Program-made: the position numbers and the translations under genes
Shown here: positions 1-6,707 of the stretch, in pieces
How positions within the stretch are numbered: the first letter of the stretch is position 1
Layout of the letters: every line of letters starts with the position of its first letter
Source: Methanomicrobiales archaeon
GTDB taxonomy: Archaea > Halobacteriota > Methanomicrobia > Methanomicrobiales > Methanoculleaceae
DNA length: 13,513 nucleotides
Reading direction: 5' to 3'
NCBI GenBank assembly: GCA_019136335.1
Contig: JAGVUK010000218.1
Span: 1-13,513, forward strand
Notes under the pieces: generated by a model
The model's input: the letters and a program-made list of their open reading frames with translations, nothing else
Told to the model about the DNA's origin: nothing
Databases searched by the model: none

Positions 1-2
1 GG

Positions 3-923
3 CTTGAGATCCGGGGAGCCCCGGCGCTCGGCATCGCCGGTGCGATGGGAGTGGCGCTCGCGGCCGCCCGGAGCACTGAGGCGGGGCTGGACCGGTTCCT
101 CGCGGAGGTCGGCCGGGCCGCCGACCTCCTCAGGAGCACCCGCCCGACCGCGGTCAACCTCGCCTGGGGGATCGACCGCGTGGCAAGGAAGATCGCGATG
201 GCCGCATCGGTCGGCGAGGCGAAGGCCATCGCCGTCGCCGAGGCGAACGCCGTCGCCGAAGAGGACGAACTGGTCTGCCGGAGGCTCGGTGCGTTCGGCG
301 AAGAACTCTTCCCGGCCGAGTGCACGGTGCTCACCCACTGCAACGCGGGAGCGCTCGCCTGCCGGTGCTGGGGAACGGCTCTTGGGGTGATCCGGTCGGC
401 GGTTGCGGCCGGAAAGAACGTGCGGGTGATCGCCTGCGAGACCCGGCCGCTGAACCAGGGGTCGAGGCTCACCTGCTGGGAGCTTCTCCGCGACGGGATC
501 GACGTGACCCTCATCCCCGACTCATCGGCCGCATACCTGATGCGGAAGGGCGAGATAGATCTCGTCATCGTCGGCGCGGACCGGATCACGCAGGACGCGG
601 TCTTCAACAAGATCGGGACCTACATGCACGCCGTCACCGCCCGCCACCACGCCATACCGTTCTATGTTGCGGCGCCGGTCTCCACGTTCGACCTCGCCCG
701 GACGGAGGCGGAGATCACCGTCGAGGAGCGGGACCGCTCCGAGCTCGCGTACTGCGGGGACCGGCAGCTTGCGCCCGACGGGGTGAACGTGCTCAACTAC
801 GCCTTCGACGCCACCCCGCTCGACCTCATCGACGCGATCATCACCGAGATCGGGGTGCTCCGGCCGCCGTACGCCGAATCGTTCCGGCTTGTCGGGAAAG
901 GAAGGGAGGTCCGGCCACGATGA
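3..923 (+). CDS. mtnA: S-methyl-5-thioribose-1-phosphate isomerase, 5'-truncated by window edge
   Basis: This enzyme isomerises 5-methylthioribose-1-phosphate to 5-methylthioribulose-1-phosphate in methionine salvage. It belongs to the fold family that also holds eIF2B-alpha-like subunits and ribose-1,5-bisphosphate isomerase. The frame is open to the left edge and already reads LEIRGAPALGIAGAMGVALA before the first ATG at 45. The real start therefore lies upstream, and that ATG is internal. Diagnostic MtnA motifs follow: THCNAGALA with the catalytic Cys (codon 339-341), ETRPLNQGSRLT, and GADRITQDAVFNKIGTY with the catalytic Asp (codon 579-581). The later AAPVSTFD block also matches MtnA. A few tens of N-terminal residues appear to be missing. 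The stop (921-923) overlaps the ATG of the DUF116 gene, so the two are probably co-transcribed. The motif set favours MtnA over the R15P-isomerase branch. Confidence 0.93.
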   Translation, partial: LEIRGAPALGIAGAMGVALAAARSTEAGLDRFLAEVGRAADLLRSTRPTAVNLAWGIDRVARKIAMAASVGEAKAIAVAEANAVAEEDELVCRRLGAFGEELFPAECTVLTHCNAGALACRCWGTALGVIRSAVAAGKNVRVIACETRPLNQGSRLTCWELLRDGIDVTLIPDSSAAYLMRKGEIDLVIVGADRITQDAVFNKIGTYMHAVTARHHAIPFYVAAPVSTFDLARTEAEITVEERDRSELAYCGDRQLAPDGVNVLNYAFDATPLDLIDAIITEIGVLRPPYAESFRLVGKGREVRPR

Positions 924-1624
924 CCTTCTTTGACTCCGGGGCCTGGGTCGGGCTGATGACCCTCATCGGGGAGGTTACGTTCTTCCTCATCCTCGGGATG
1001 GTGCTTGCGGCGGTGGCCCTCGCGATCATCGCGACCGCCTCGATCACCCGGGGAAAGTTCTACCTTCCCCGGATCCTGATACCCGGCATGGTCCTCCTCG
1101 AAGGGCTCGTGAAGGCGTTCTGCAAACTCCTCGGGCTGGACGATAAGGACCTCATCACGTTCTTCATAACGCTCAGGAACACCATGAACACAAAGGCGTT
1201 CTCGGAGACGCCGGTGGAGCAGCGGGCGGTCTTCCTGCCCCAGTGCCTGCGGTCGGCGGAGTGTCCGGCGCACCTGACGCCGGAAGGCCTCAAATGCCGG
1301 CGCTGCGGCCGCTGTACGGTCGGGGAGAACTCGGCGTGGCTGGAGGGGCTCGGGTATCGCGTCTTCATCGTCCCGGGCTCGACGTTCATAAAAAGGATGG
1401 TCAAGAAGTATCGCCCGAAGGCGATCATCGGCGTCGGCTGCCTCATGGAGGTGAAAGACGGGATCGACATGTCCGACCGGATAGGGATCACCGCCATCGG
1501 CGTCGTGAACTTCAAGGACGGGTGCGTGGAGACGGTTGCAGACTGGGCCGGGGTGCGGGATGCCGCCCTGCTCGGCATCGAGCACCCGTCAGGTGCCGTA
1601 GACTTTCACAGCCCTGCCGAATAA
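920..1624 (+). CDS. DUF116 domain membrane-anchored protein
   Basis: 234 residues, starting at the ATG that overlaps the mtnA stop as ATGA. The N-terminus (residues about 10-42) is strongly hydrophobic and likely forms one or two membrane segments. A cysteine-rich soluble domain follows, with the DUF116 pattern LPQCLRSAECPA (C109, C115), a CRRCGRC cluster (C126, C129, C132), the VPGSTF block and GVGCLMEVKDG (C174), then C202. The cysteine cluster suggests a metal or Fe-S site, but the biochemical role of DUF116 is not known to me. The overlap with mtnA suggests translational coupling and perhaps a functional link. Its last 36 bases overlap the 3' end of the convergent bactofilin-like gene. 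The frame is also open upstream inside mtnA, but that extension is an out-of-frame shadow of the isomerase. Confidence 0.9.
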   Translation: MTFFDSGAWVGLMTLIGEVTFFLILGMVLAAVALAIIATASITRGKFYLPRILIPGMVLLEGLVKAFCKLLGLDDKDLITFFITLRNTMNTKAFSETPVEQRAVFLPQCLRSAECPAHLTPEGLKCRRCGRCTVGENSAWLEGLGYRVFIVPGSTFIKRMVKKYRPKAIIGVGCLMEVKDGIDMSDRIGITAIGVVNFKDGCVETVADWAGVRDAALLGIEHPSGAVDFHSPAE

Positions 1625-1999
1625 CCGCTCGCTCGTGACCTTGCCGTAGACGAAGATCGTCTCGGCGCTGTTGACGTCGCCGACCCTGACGCCGGGCCGT
1701 ATGATGATGTTCCCGCCCGCCTGGACGGAGTGGAGGCAGGCGTTATCGCATATGGTGGCGGTCTCGAGGACCCGGAGCGGCCCTTTGATCCTGGCGTCGT
1801 GGCCGATGACGATGCTCTCCGCCTCGACGTAACCGCCGACCGTCGAGTACGGCCCGAGTTCGAGGCAGCCGGCGACGACGATGTTGCCCCAGATGTGCGT
1901 CTCCGGAGGGGCGATGAAGTTCCCGTCTATCTTCACGTTTCCGTCAAAAAAGGAACCTTTCGGTGCTATATACGTGTTCCCGTGCCGATAAACTTTCAT
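1589..1999 (-). CDS. Polymer-forming cytoskeletal (bactofilin-like) beta-helix protein
   Basis: 136 residues. The ATG at 1999 is chosen because GGGAGATC (a Shine-Dalgarno match) sits about 5 bases upstream and a TATA box lies further out. The frame is open to 2077, but the added residues look non-coding. The sequence is a run of short beta-strand turns with hydrophobic/Gly periodicity: GNVKIDG, HIWGNIVVAG, GGYVEAESIVIG, ARIKGPLRV, NIIIRPGVRVGDV. This resembles the right-handed beta-helix of bactofilins and hexapeptide-repeat proteins. It has no recognisable catalytic motif, so a structural or surface-associated role is inferred. A left-handed beta-helix acyltransferase-like protein is the main alternative. 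The last 36 bases overlap the tail of the DUF116 gene on the other strand. Confidence 0.75.
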   Translation of the reverse strand: MKVYRHGNTYIAPKGSFFDGNVKIDGNFIAPPETHIWGNIVVAGCLELGPYSTVGGYVEAESIVIGHDARIKGPLRVLETATICDNACLHSVQAGGNIIIRPGVRVGDVNSAETIFVYGKVTSERLFGRAVKVYGT

Positions 2000-2031
2000 C
2001 CAGATCTCCCGCGATAATAACTCTGCCCCGG

Positions 2032-2042
2032 GATAGATAAAA
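2032..2042 (-). promoter_or_regulatory. TATA box for the bactofilin-like gene
   Basis: On the minus strand this reads TTTTATCTATC. Its centre is about 38 bases before the ATG, placing a start near 2010. The leader would then be about 11 bases, containing GGGAGATCTGG and its Shine-Dalgarno site. The spacing is coherent, but this is judged by eye only. Confidence 0.45.
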
Positions 2043-2125
2043 TGATCACTGAAGTTTTCCCGTGCGCCGCGGGGCAATATGGGTTTTTGCCGGCAAAATC
2101 CTCCTCGTGATCCCGAAGGGCAGGC

Positions 2126-2965
2126 CTATACCACCGCGGCGACCGCAAAGACCGCGAGCGCGGCGAACATCCCCACCCGCAGGATCGATGTCGCCCTGGA
2201 CTTCCTGACGCAGTCCGGCGTCGTGCACCTGACCCCCCGGGCGGCCCCGGCGAGGATGATGACGTCGACGACCGCGATGGCGGCGAGGTAGAAGGGGCCC
2301 CACCAGTCGCCGGAGGGAAGGAGGCTTGCCGCCACGGCGCCGCAGGCAGAGGCGAACGCGAGCAGCCCTGTCCGCCGGACCCCGATGATCATGGGTAGCG
2401 TGTGTGCGCCCCCTGCAGCATCCCCGTCCACGTCCTCTGCGTCCTTCAGGACCTCCCGGGCGAGGGTCGCAAGGAACGCGATCGCCGCAAGCGACACGTT
2501 CTGGACGAGCCCCTCGATGCCCGCAAAGGCCCCGCCGAAGAGGAAGACGCTCGCCGTCAGGTAGGCGACGGCCATGTTGCCGACGCCCGGGGTCCGTTTC
2601 AGCCAGGCGGCGTATATGACCAGGATCAGAGAGTTCACGAGAGCGATCAGGAGACAGAGCGCCGTCGTCAGGGTGGCGAGGGCGATGCCCCCGGCAAAGA
2701 GCGCCGCCGCGTATGCCTTTGCGCCGGCAAGGCTGATCGCCCCGGACGGTATGGGCCTCTCAGGGCGGTTGATCCGGTCGATCTCGACGTCGTAGACGTC
2801 GTTGATCACGTTCCCCGCGGCGGTGATGAGCACGACGACCACGGCAGGCAGGAGGGAGGGGACCGTGAGGGTTCCCGTGGCGACGAGGTACCCGAGGAGG
2901 GCGGTAAGGCCGGCAACGACGGCGTTGTGCGGGCGGGTAATCCTGACGAGGGCGGCGGCGCTCAT
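2126..2965 (-). CDS. UbiA-family prenyltransferase, probable digeranylgeranylglyceryl phosphate synthase
   Basis: 279 residues, polytopic membrane protein. It should add the second geranylgeranyl chain to geranylgeranylglyceryl phosphate, the second ether-bond step of archaeal membrane lipid synthesis. The N-terminus MSAAALVRITRPHNAVVAG is typical of archaeal DGGGP synthases. The first Asp-rich motif is NDVYDVEID (N55, D56, D59, D63), followed by RPERPIPSG. The second is KDAEDVDGD (D175, D178, D180, D182). About eight hydrophobic segments fill the remainder. A TTG two codons upstream (2971) could also start it. The ATG at 2965 is preferred because of a TATA box about 30 bases upstream and a weak TGATCC at 7 bases. 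Other UbiA enzymes (heme or quinone prenyltransferases) are less likely in a methanogen. Confidence 0.88.
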   Translation of the reverse strand: MSAAALVRITRPHNAVVAGLTALLGYLVATGTLTVPSLLPAVVVVLITAAGNVINDVYDVEIDRINRPERPIPSGAISLAGAKAYAAALFAGGIALATLTTALCLLIALVNSLILVIYAAWLKRTPGVGNMAVAYLTASVFLFGGAFAGIEGLVQNVSLAAIAFLATLAREVLKDAEDVDGDAAGGAHTLPMIIGVRRTGLLAFASACGAVAASLLPSGDWWGPFYLAAIAVVDVIILAGAARGVRCTTPDCVRKSRATSILRVGMFAALAVFAVAAVV

Positions 2966-2993
2966 GCTCAACGGATCAGGTTCTCGGGCGGAA

Positions 2994-3002
2994 GATAAAT
3001 AA
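2994..3002 (-). promoter_or_regulatory. TATA box for the prenyltransferase gene
   Basis: Minus-strand TTATTTATC, centred about 33 bases before the ATG at 2965. It would give a nearly leaderless transcript starting around 2970. This supports the ATG rather than the upstream TTG. Visual call only. Confidence 0.45.
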
Positions 3003-3030
3003 CCGGATGGTCTGGATTTCGGAGAAACGA

Positions 3031-3105
3031 CGGGCTTGGGGGGATTCGGACCCCCGACATTCAGCTTAGGAGGCTGACGCCATATCCTGGCTAGGCCACA
3101 AGCCC
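3031..3105 (-). tRNA. tRNA-Arg (anticodon CCT)
   Basis: The minus strand folds into a full cloverleaf. The acceptor is GGGCTTG/CAAGCCC with discriminator G. The D stem is GCC/GGC, and the anticodon stem is TCAGC/GCTGA around loop CTCCTAA, giving anticodon CCT. The T arm is GGGGG-TCCGAAT-CCCCC. No CCA is encoded and there is no intron. It decodes AGG. Base 26 between the D and anticodon stems is G, the target of the Trm1 encoded next door. Confidence 0.95.
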
Positions 3106-3126
3106 ATAGATCGGAGTATTAGTATT

Positions 3127-3146
3127 ACTCATAAGAAGGTATAAGG
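3127..3146. promoter_or_regulatory. Overlapping divergent promoter region, tRNA-Arg and trm1
   Basis: The 69 bases between the tRNA and trm1 are AT-rich. On the plus strand TATAAG (3140-3145) lies about 33 bases before the trm1 ATG, implying a very short leader; no convincing Shine-Dalgarno is seen. On the minus strand CTTATGAG (3127-3134) lies about 25 bases before the tRNA 5' end. The two boxes nearly touch, so the two transcripts may compete or be co-regulated. Confidence 0.4.
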
Positions 3147-3174
3147 GTATCGAGCATCCACCTTTTCCGGAAGC

Positions 3175-4290
3175 ATGGATGTCGTTGAGGTTACGGAGGG
3201 AAAAACCCGGTTCTTTGCGCCGAGGCAGGATCCTCACCTCCAGTTCCCGCCGGGAAGCGGTCCGGTCTTCTATAACGCACGCATGGAACTGAACCGGGAC
3301 GCCACCATCCTCCTGCTCTCCGTCCTGCGACCGGAGAGTTACCTCGACGCCATGGGGGCGTCCGGCGTCCGGGGGCTCCGGGTGGCCTGCGAGGTCGGGA
3401 TCCCGGTGACGATCAACGACTGGAGCCAGCGGGCGGTCGACCTGATCCAGCAGAACGTCGAGGCCCTGGGTCTTGCCGCCGAGGTCACCCGGAGCGACGC
3501 AAACGCGCTGATGAGCGAAAGGAAGTTCGATGCCGTCGACCTCGACCCCTTCGGGACGCCGGCGCCCTTCGTCGATTCTGCGGCCCGGAGCGCCGGGAGG
3601 TATCTCTTCGTCACCGCCACCGACACCGCGCCTCTCTGCGGGGCGCACCTGAAAGCCGGCATGCGCCGTTACTTCTCCCGGCCGCGGAACACCGAGTACC
3701 ACGCCGAGGTCGGCCTCCGGACGCTTCTTGGGTTTGTCGTGCGCGAGGTGATCAAGTACGACCGCGGGGTGGAACCGCTCTTCTGCTACGCGCACGAGCA
3801 TTTCCACCGCCTGCACCTCGGGCTCCGGGAGGGGGCGGCGGCGGCCGACCGGACGCTATCGAGGATCGGCTACGTGATGCAGTGCCCACACTGCCTCTAC
3901 CGGACGGAGCAGGCCGGGATGCTCCCCGAACCGGAGGAGTGCGCGCTCTGCGGCGCGGACCTCGTGCCGGTCGGCCCCCTCTGGACGGGGGGGATCAACG
4001 ACGACCGGACGCTCTCTGCGATGCAGGAGGCGCTCGCCGGTGTCACAACCGGGACCGGGCCGCGGATCGCGCGGCTGCTCGATACCTGCCGGCAGGAACT
4101 GGATACGTCGAGCCATTACGACTACCACGTCATCGCAAAATCGCTCCGGGTCTCGCCCGGCGGCATCGGGACGGTCGTCGGGCGTCTTGTGGCCCTCGGC
4201 TACCGGGCGAGCCGCGCCCACTACTCGGGAACGGCCATAAAGACCGACGCCCCGCTCCCCGTCATCGAGGATGTGATCAGCGGCGGGTGA
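3175..4290 (+). CDS. trm1: tRNA (guanine(26)-N(2))-dimethyltransferase
   Basis: 371 residues, the usual length for archaeal Trm1. It uses S-adenosylmethionine to form N2,N2-dimethylguanosine at tRNA position 26. The N-terminus has the GPVFYNARMELNRD block. A Rossmann methyltransferase core follows, with DAMGASGVRGLR (SAM binding) and the catalytic motif DLDPFGTPAPF (D122-F132). The C-terminal part has a zinc-ribbon-like set CPHC (C237, C240) and CALC (C256, C259), then the GPLWTGG block typical of the family. The start is fixed by the match of MDVVEVTEGKTRFF to other Trm1 N-termini and by a TATA box about 33 bases upstream. The final 14 bases overlap the convergent GTPase gene. Confidence 0.96.
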   Translation: MDVVEVTEGKTRFFAPRQDPHLQFPPGSGPVFYNARMELNRDATILLLSVLRPESYLDAMGASGVRGLRVACEVGIPVTINDWSQRAVDLIQQNVEALGLAAEVTRSDANALMSERKFDAVDLDPFGTPAPFVDSAARSAGRYLFVTATDTAPLCGAHLKAGMRRYFSRPRNTEYHAEVGLRTLLGFVVREVIKYDRGVEPLFCYAHEHFHRLHLGLREGAAAADRTLSRIGYVMQCPHCLYRTEQAGMLPEPEECALCGADLVPVGPLWTGGINDDRTLSAMQEALAGVTTGTGPRIARLLDTCRQELDTSSHYDYHVIAKSLRVSPGGIGTVVGRLVALGYRASRAHYSGTAIKTDAPLPVIEDVISGG

Positions 4291-5392
4291 CGACGGTGAG
4301 GATGTCCCCGTCCGCGAGTTGATGGGTGATCCCGACACGCTGCGCATCGTGTTTTGCCGATCTGCCCCAGACTTTCGCGTACCGGAACTTGTCCGCGAAG
4401 TCCCGGTGAAGGCGGTTGCAGACGTCCTCGACCGTCGCCGGGCTCCGGATGATCAGCGGTTCGTCCATATCCGCCGGGCCGCCGACCGGTTTTAAGTAGA
4501 CCCGCATGAATCCCAGGTTATCGAATATCGCGTCTTTCAGGTCTTCGATGCGGTAGCCGCTGTGCGCCGATACCATGATGGGCGCTTCACCGAACCGCCC
4601 GGTCAACTCCCCCTCGATCTCCGCCCGCATCTTCTCGTCCACCAGGTCGACCTTGTTGACCGCGACGAACGCGGGGACGTAGACCCGGTTGCCGATCATC
4701 GCATCGATGAAGTCGTCCTGCGTGACGCCGTCGCGGATCAGGACGTCGGCGTTGACGATCTTGTTCTCCGCAAGGATTGAGCGGACCTCCTCGAGATCGA
4801 GGTCGACGGCGCCGACGGTGTTCAGCCGGATACCGCCGTTCCCGGTCTTTTTTATGGTGATATCAGGTTTCTGCTGGTTGACCCGGATGCCGGCGTCGTG
4901 GAGCTCGCGGAGGAGGACGTCCGTGTGCTGCTCGTTGAAGACGTCGACCAGGATGAGGATCAGGTCGGCGCTCCGCACCACGGCGATGACCTCTTTCCCG
5001 CGTCCTTTGCCCATGGCAGCGCCAGCGATGAGGCCGGGGATATCCAGGACCTGGATCTTTGCGCCCCGGTGCTCCATCGCGCCCGGGATGACGGAGACGG
5101 TCGTGAAGGCATAGGCCGCCGTCTCGCTGATGTCAGAGCCGGTGAGCCTGTTGAGCAGCGTGCTTTTACCGACGGACGGGAAACCGACCAGGACAACGGT
5201 GGCGTCTCCCGACTTCTTCACGGAGTATCCCTCGCTGCCTCCCGAGGAGGCTATGGCCCGGGCTACCGCTTCGTCGCGAATCTTCGCGAGTTTCGCCTTG
5301 AGGCGACCGATGTGCTTCGAGGTCGCCTTGTTGTACGGAGTATTCTTGATCTCGTCTTCAAGTTCCCGTATCTGCTCTTCGACACTGCTCAT
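4277..5392 (-). CDS. DRG-type OBG-family GTPase with TGS domain
   Basis: 371 residues, matching archaeal/eukaryotic developmentally regulated GTP-binding (DRG) proteins. These are translation-associated GTPases of the OBG class. An N-terminal charged helical region (about 1-60) precedes the G domain. The G domain has G1 GFPSVGKS (70-77), G3 DIPG (117-120), G4 NKVD (246-249) and G5 SAH (275-277). An insertion (about 180-230) interrupts it, as in DRG proteins. A C-terminal TGS domain (about 296-371) ends in GDILTVVTRR. The start is the first Met of the conserved MSSVEEQIRELEDEIKNTPYNK-like segment. Its promoter region holds a 25-base inverted repeat. The 3' end overlaps trm1 tail to tail by 14 bases. 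Confidence 0.95.
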   Translation of the reverse strand: MSSVEEQIRELEDEIKNTPYNKATSKHIGRLKAKLAKIRDEAVARAIASSGGSEGYSVKKSGDATVVLVGFPSVGKSTLLNRLTGSDISETAAYAFTTVSVIPGAMEHRGAKIQVLDIPGLIAGAAMGKGRGKEVIAVVRSADLILILVDVFNEQHTDVLLRELHDAGIRVNQQKPDITIKKTGNGGIRLNTVGAVDLDLEEVRSILAENKIVNADVLIRDGVTQDDFIDAMIGNRVYVPAFVAVNKVDLVDEKMRAEIEGELTGRFGEAPIMVSAHSGYRIEDLKDAIFDNLGFMRVYLKPVGGPADMDEPLIIRSPATVEDVCNRLHRDFADKFRYAKVWGRSAKHDAQRVGITHQLADGDILTVVTRR

Positions 5393-5402
5393 TGCTGCCG
5401 GT

Positions 5403-5427
5403 ATAAGTACGCTGGGCAGCTACTTAT
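5403..5427. repeat. Long inverted repeat upstream of the DRG gene
   Basis: The arms are ATAAGTA (5403-5409) and TACTTAT (5421-5427), with inner arms GCTG (5411-5414) and CAGC (5417-5420). One unpaired C (5410) and a GG centre complete it, so 22 of 25 bases are symmetric. It lies 11-35 bases upstream of the DRG start codon, where the TATA box and transcription start should be, and each arm is TATA-like. It could be an operator for a dimeric regulator or a leader hairpin. Confidence 0.5.
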
Positions 5428-5531
5428 TGGTGTCTGTGATGGAAATCGTTGGGTGACGGGGAGATCCCGGCCCGGATAGGGCTCCGATTACCAGGTTGCC
5501 GGCAGGGCCGGTGAGAGGCAGGCACGCGACA

Positions 5532-5541
5532 TTTTTAAATA
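5532..5541 (+). promoter_or_regulatory. TATA box for tRNA-Glu
   Basis: TTTTTAAATA in otherwise GC-rich DNA, about 40 bases upstream of the mature tRNA 5' end. A start near 5565 would give a 5' leader of about 15 nt for RNase P to remove. Confidence 0.5.
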
Positions 5542-5580
5542 GTATCGGATCAAATTATGTAGAGCACATTGGTGCAATGC

Positions 5581-5655
5581 GCTGCTATAGTGTAGACCGG
5601 CCAATCATGCAGGACTCTCACTCCTGCGACTGGGGTTCGAATCCCCATAGCAGCA
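5581..5655 (+). tRNA. tRNA-Glu (anticodon CTC)
   Basis: Full cloverleaf. The acceptor is GCTGCTA/TAGCAGC with discriminator A. The D arm GTGTAGACCGGCCAATCAT is characteristic of archaeal tRNA-Glu. The anticodon stem CAGGA/TCCTG encloses CTCTCAC, giving anticodon CTC. The T arm is TGGGG-TTCGAAT-CCCCA. No CCA is encoded. It decodes GAG, and base 26 is G. Confidence 0.96.
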
Positions 5656-6020
5656 TACTGTTCTGGGGTCAAGTGCCCTGAATCATTACCGTCGATCCGG
5701 CAATGCTCCGGTGGAGCATGCACGGGCTTTTTCATCAGGAGGAGAGCCTCTTCTAACCTGTCAAACCCTCCAAAAACGTGCGTCGCCGCGAGCGACGGGT
5801 TCATGCGCCCGTGCATCACGACCCCGGCCAGCCTCTCCGTCCGGACCCTTCCGCCGGGATTGTGGGAACGACCGGTTCTGTGAGCAGGTGTCCTGCCTGC
5901 GGCCCGGCTCTTCCGGTGTTTCCGGAAAAACCCCCGCTCTGGTCCCGGATGCAGCGAATACCCGCTGTCCCGGGGGTAGAGATGACCCCGGGGCCGGCCG
6001 GCAATCCCCGCCGGGGTGCC
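5656..6020. other. Non-coding stretch with several hairpins
   Basis: No ORF here looks like a protein. Visible structures are: a perfect hairpin ATGCTCC-GGT-GGAGCAT (5703-5719) followed 9 bases later by TTTTT (5728-5732), which could end transcription from the tRNA side; a hairpin CGTCGC/GCGACG (5781-5797); and GC-rich palindromic runs (about 5980-6017) just past the lipoprotein gene's 3' end. I see no recognisable RNA family. Confidence 0.4.
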
Positions 6021-6467
6021 TCAACTGCGCAGCTTCGGGGAGTTGAACCAGAGCCCCTGGAGCTGGTGCGATTCGTCGTCCTTCTTGAAGACGAACCGGA
6101 TGTCCACCCCGTCCTCCCGCTCGAACTTTGCTTTGTAGGTTACGGCGATGTAGTCGTTGGTCTGTGTGACGACAGGGGCCCTTCTGGATTCGTAGAGCCC
6201 GATCCGGGATATGATGTGTTCGCGGTTCTGCTCAAACGCGGCCTCATCAAGCGCCTGTCTCATCTCCCCGCTGAAGTCGCGGGAGTACTTCGTGTAGTTG
6301 TCTTCGTTGAAGCCGGCAAGGAGGTTGTCGGCGACCGGGTCTGCGTAGGCAAGCACCTGTGCCGCCTCCTCATCGGGGACGACTGATTCCCGGTCCATGC
6401 AGCCGCATGCAGAGACCACGAGAAGGAGCAGCAGGGCGGCGGGGAATGGAATTTTGGGGAGATTCAT
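6021..6467 (-). CDS. Small lipoprotein, DUF3887-like
   Basis: 148 residues. The N-terminus is a secretion signal: a short basic start, a hydrophobic stretch LLLLLVV, then a lipobox VSAC with the lipid-modified Cys at C21. The mature part contains LLAGFNEDNYTKYSRDFSGEMRQALDEAAF, which resembles DUF3887 (a cystatin/NTF2-like small fold found in secreted proteins of methanogens and Gram-positive bacteria). KFEREDGVDIRFVFKKDD and a C-terminal GLWFNSPK follow. It should sit on the outer face of the membrane; its function is unknown. There is no Shine-Dalgarno before the ATG. A TATA-like element about 28 bases upstream suggests leaderless translation. Confidence 0.8.
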   Translation of the reverse strand: MNLPKIPFPAALLLLLVVSACGCMDRESVVPDEEAAQVLAYADPVADNLLAGFNEDNYTKYSRDFSGEMRQALDEAAFEQNREHIISRIGLYESRRAPVVTQTNDYIAVTYKAKFEREDGVDIRFVFKKDDESHQLQGLWFNSPKLRS

Positions 6468-6489
6468 ACTACGGAGTCGAACTGAGGAG

Positions 6490-6501
6490 TGATTAATATT
6501 A
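6490..6501. promoter_or_regulatory. TATA-like element for the lipoprotein gene
   Basis: TGATTAATATTA is near-symmetric. On the minus strand it is centred about 28 bases before the lipoprotein ATG, which predicts a leaderless mRNA. On the plus strand it lies about 33 bases before the possible 42-codon ORF at 6530, so it could act in both directions. Confidence 0.4.
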
Positions 6502-6529
6502 CGGGTGGCATGTCGGGAGGGACGGCGGT

Positions 6530-6658
6530 ATGAGAAGTGGTGTGGAGAGAGGCCTGGGAGAAGAAACTATCGCACGGGATGGGGAGATAGGGTTCGGGCC
6601 GATTACTGAAGAGCTGAGGCAATGCCTGTTTTCCCGAGCAATGGCGATGGATATATAA
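6530..6658 (+). CDS. Possible 42-residue small ORF of unknown function
   Basis: The ORF starts MRSGVERGLGEE and ends FSRAMAMDI. GGGAGG (6515-6520) sits 9 bases before the ATG, and a TATA-like element is about 33 bases upstream. No signal peptide, membrane segment or known motif is visible. The stop codon lies inside the TATA box of the HNH gene. The position just ahead of a defence-like cassette would suit a regulator or antitoxin, but nothing in the residues shows this. Open frames of this size occur by chance in such DNA. Confidence 0.22.
   Translation: MRSGVERGLGEETIARDGEIGFGPITEELRQCLFSRAMAMDI
6650..6658 (+). promoter_or_regulatory. TATA box for the HNH/DUF4062/ATPase cassette
   Basis: GATATATAA, a close match to the archaeal box A. 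A start would fall near 6680 and leave a leader of about 28 bases containing GGAGA (6695-6699), 8 bases before the HNH ATG. It marks the switch from GC-rich to AT-rich DNA. Confidence 0.55.
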
Positions 6659-6707
6659 CTATTTTGAATATAAGCCAGTATTAACTAAGCATTATGGAGA
6701 AATTTTT

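Noticed and set aside
797..1585. 262-codon minus-strand frame
   Set aside because: It is antisense to mtnA and the DUF116 gene, both of which have recognisable motifs.
2402..2998. 198-codon plus-strand frame
   Set aside because: It is antisense to the prenyltransferase; charged low-complexity translation.
5550..5819. 89-codon minus-strand frame
   Set aside because: It runs through the antisense strand of tRNA-Glu, giving a familiar artefact translation (GIRTPVAGVRV).
5581..6707. tRNA-Glu as integration site for the cassette
   Set aside because: No copy of the tRNA 3' end was seen further downstream, and a lipoprotein gene lies between.
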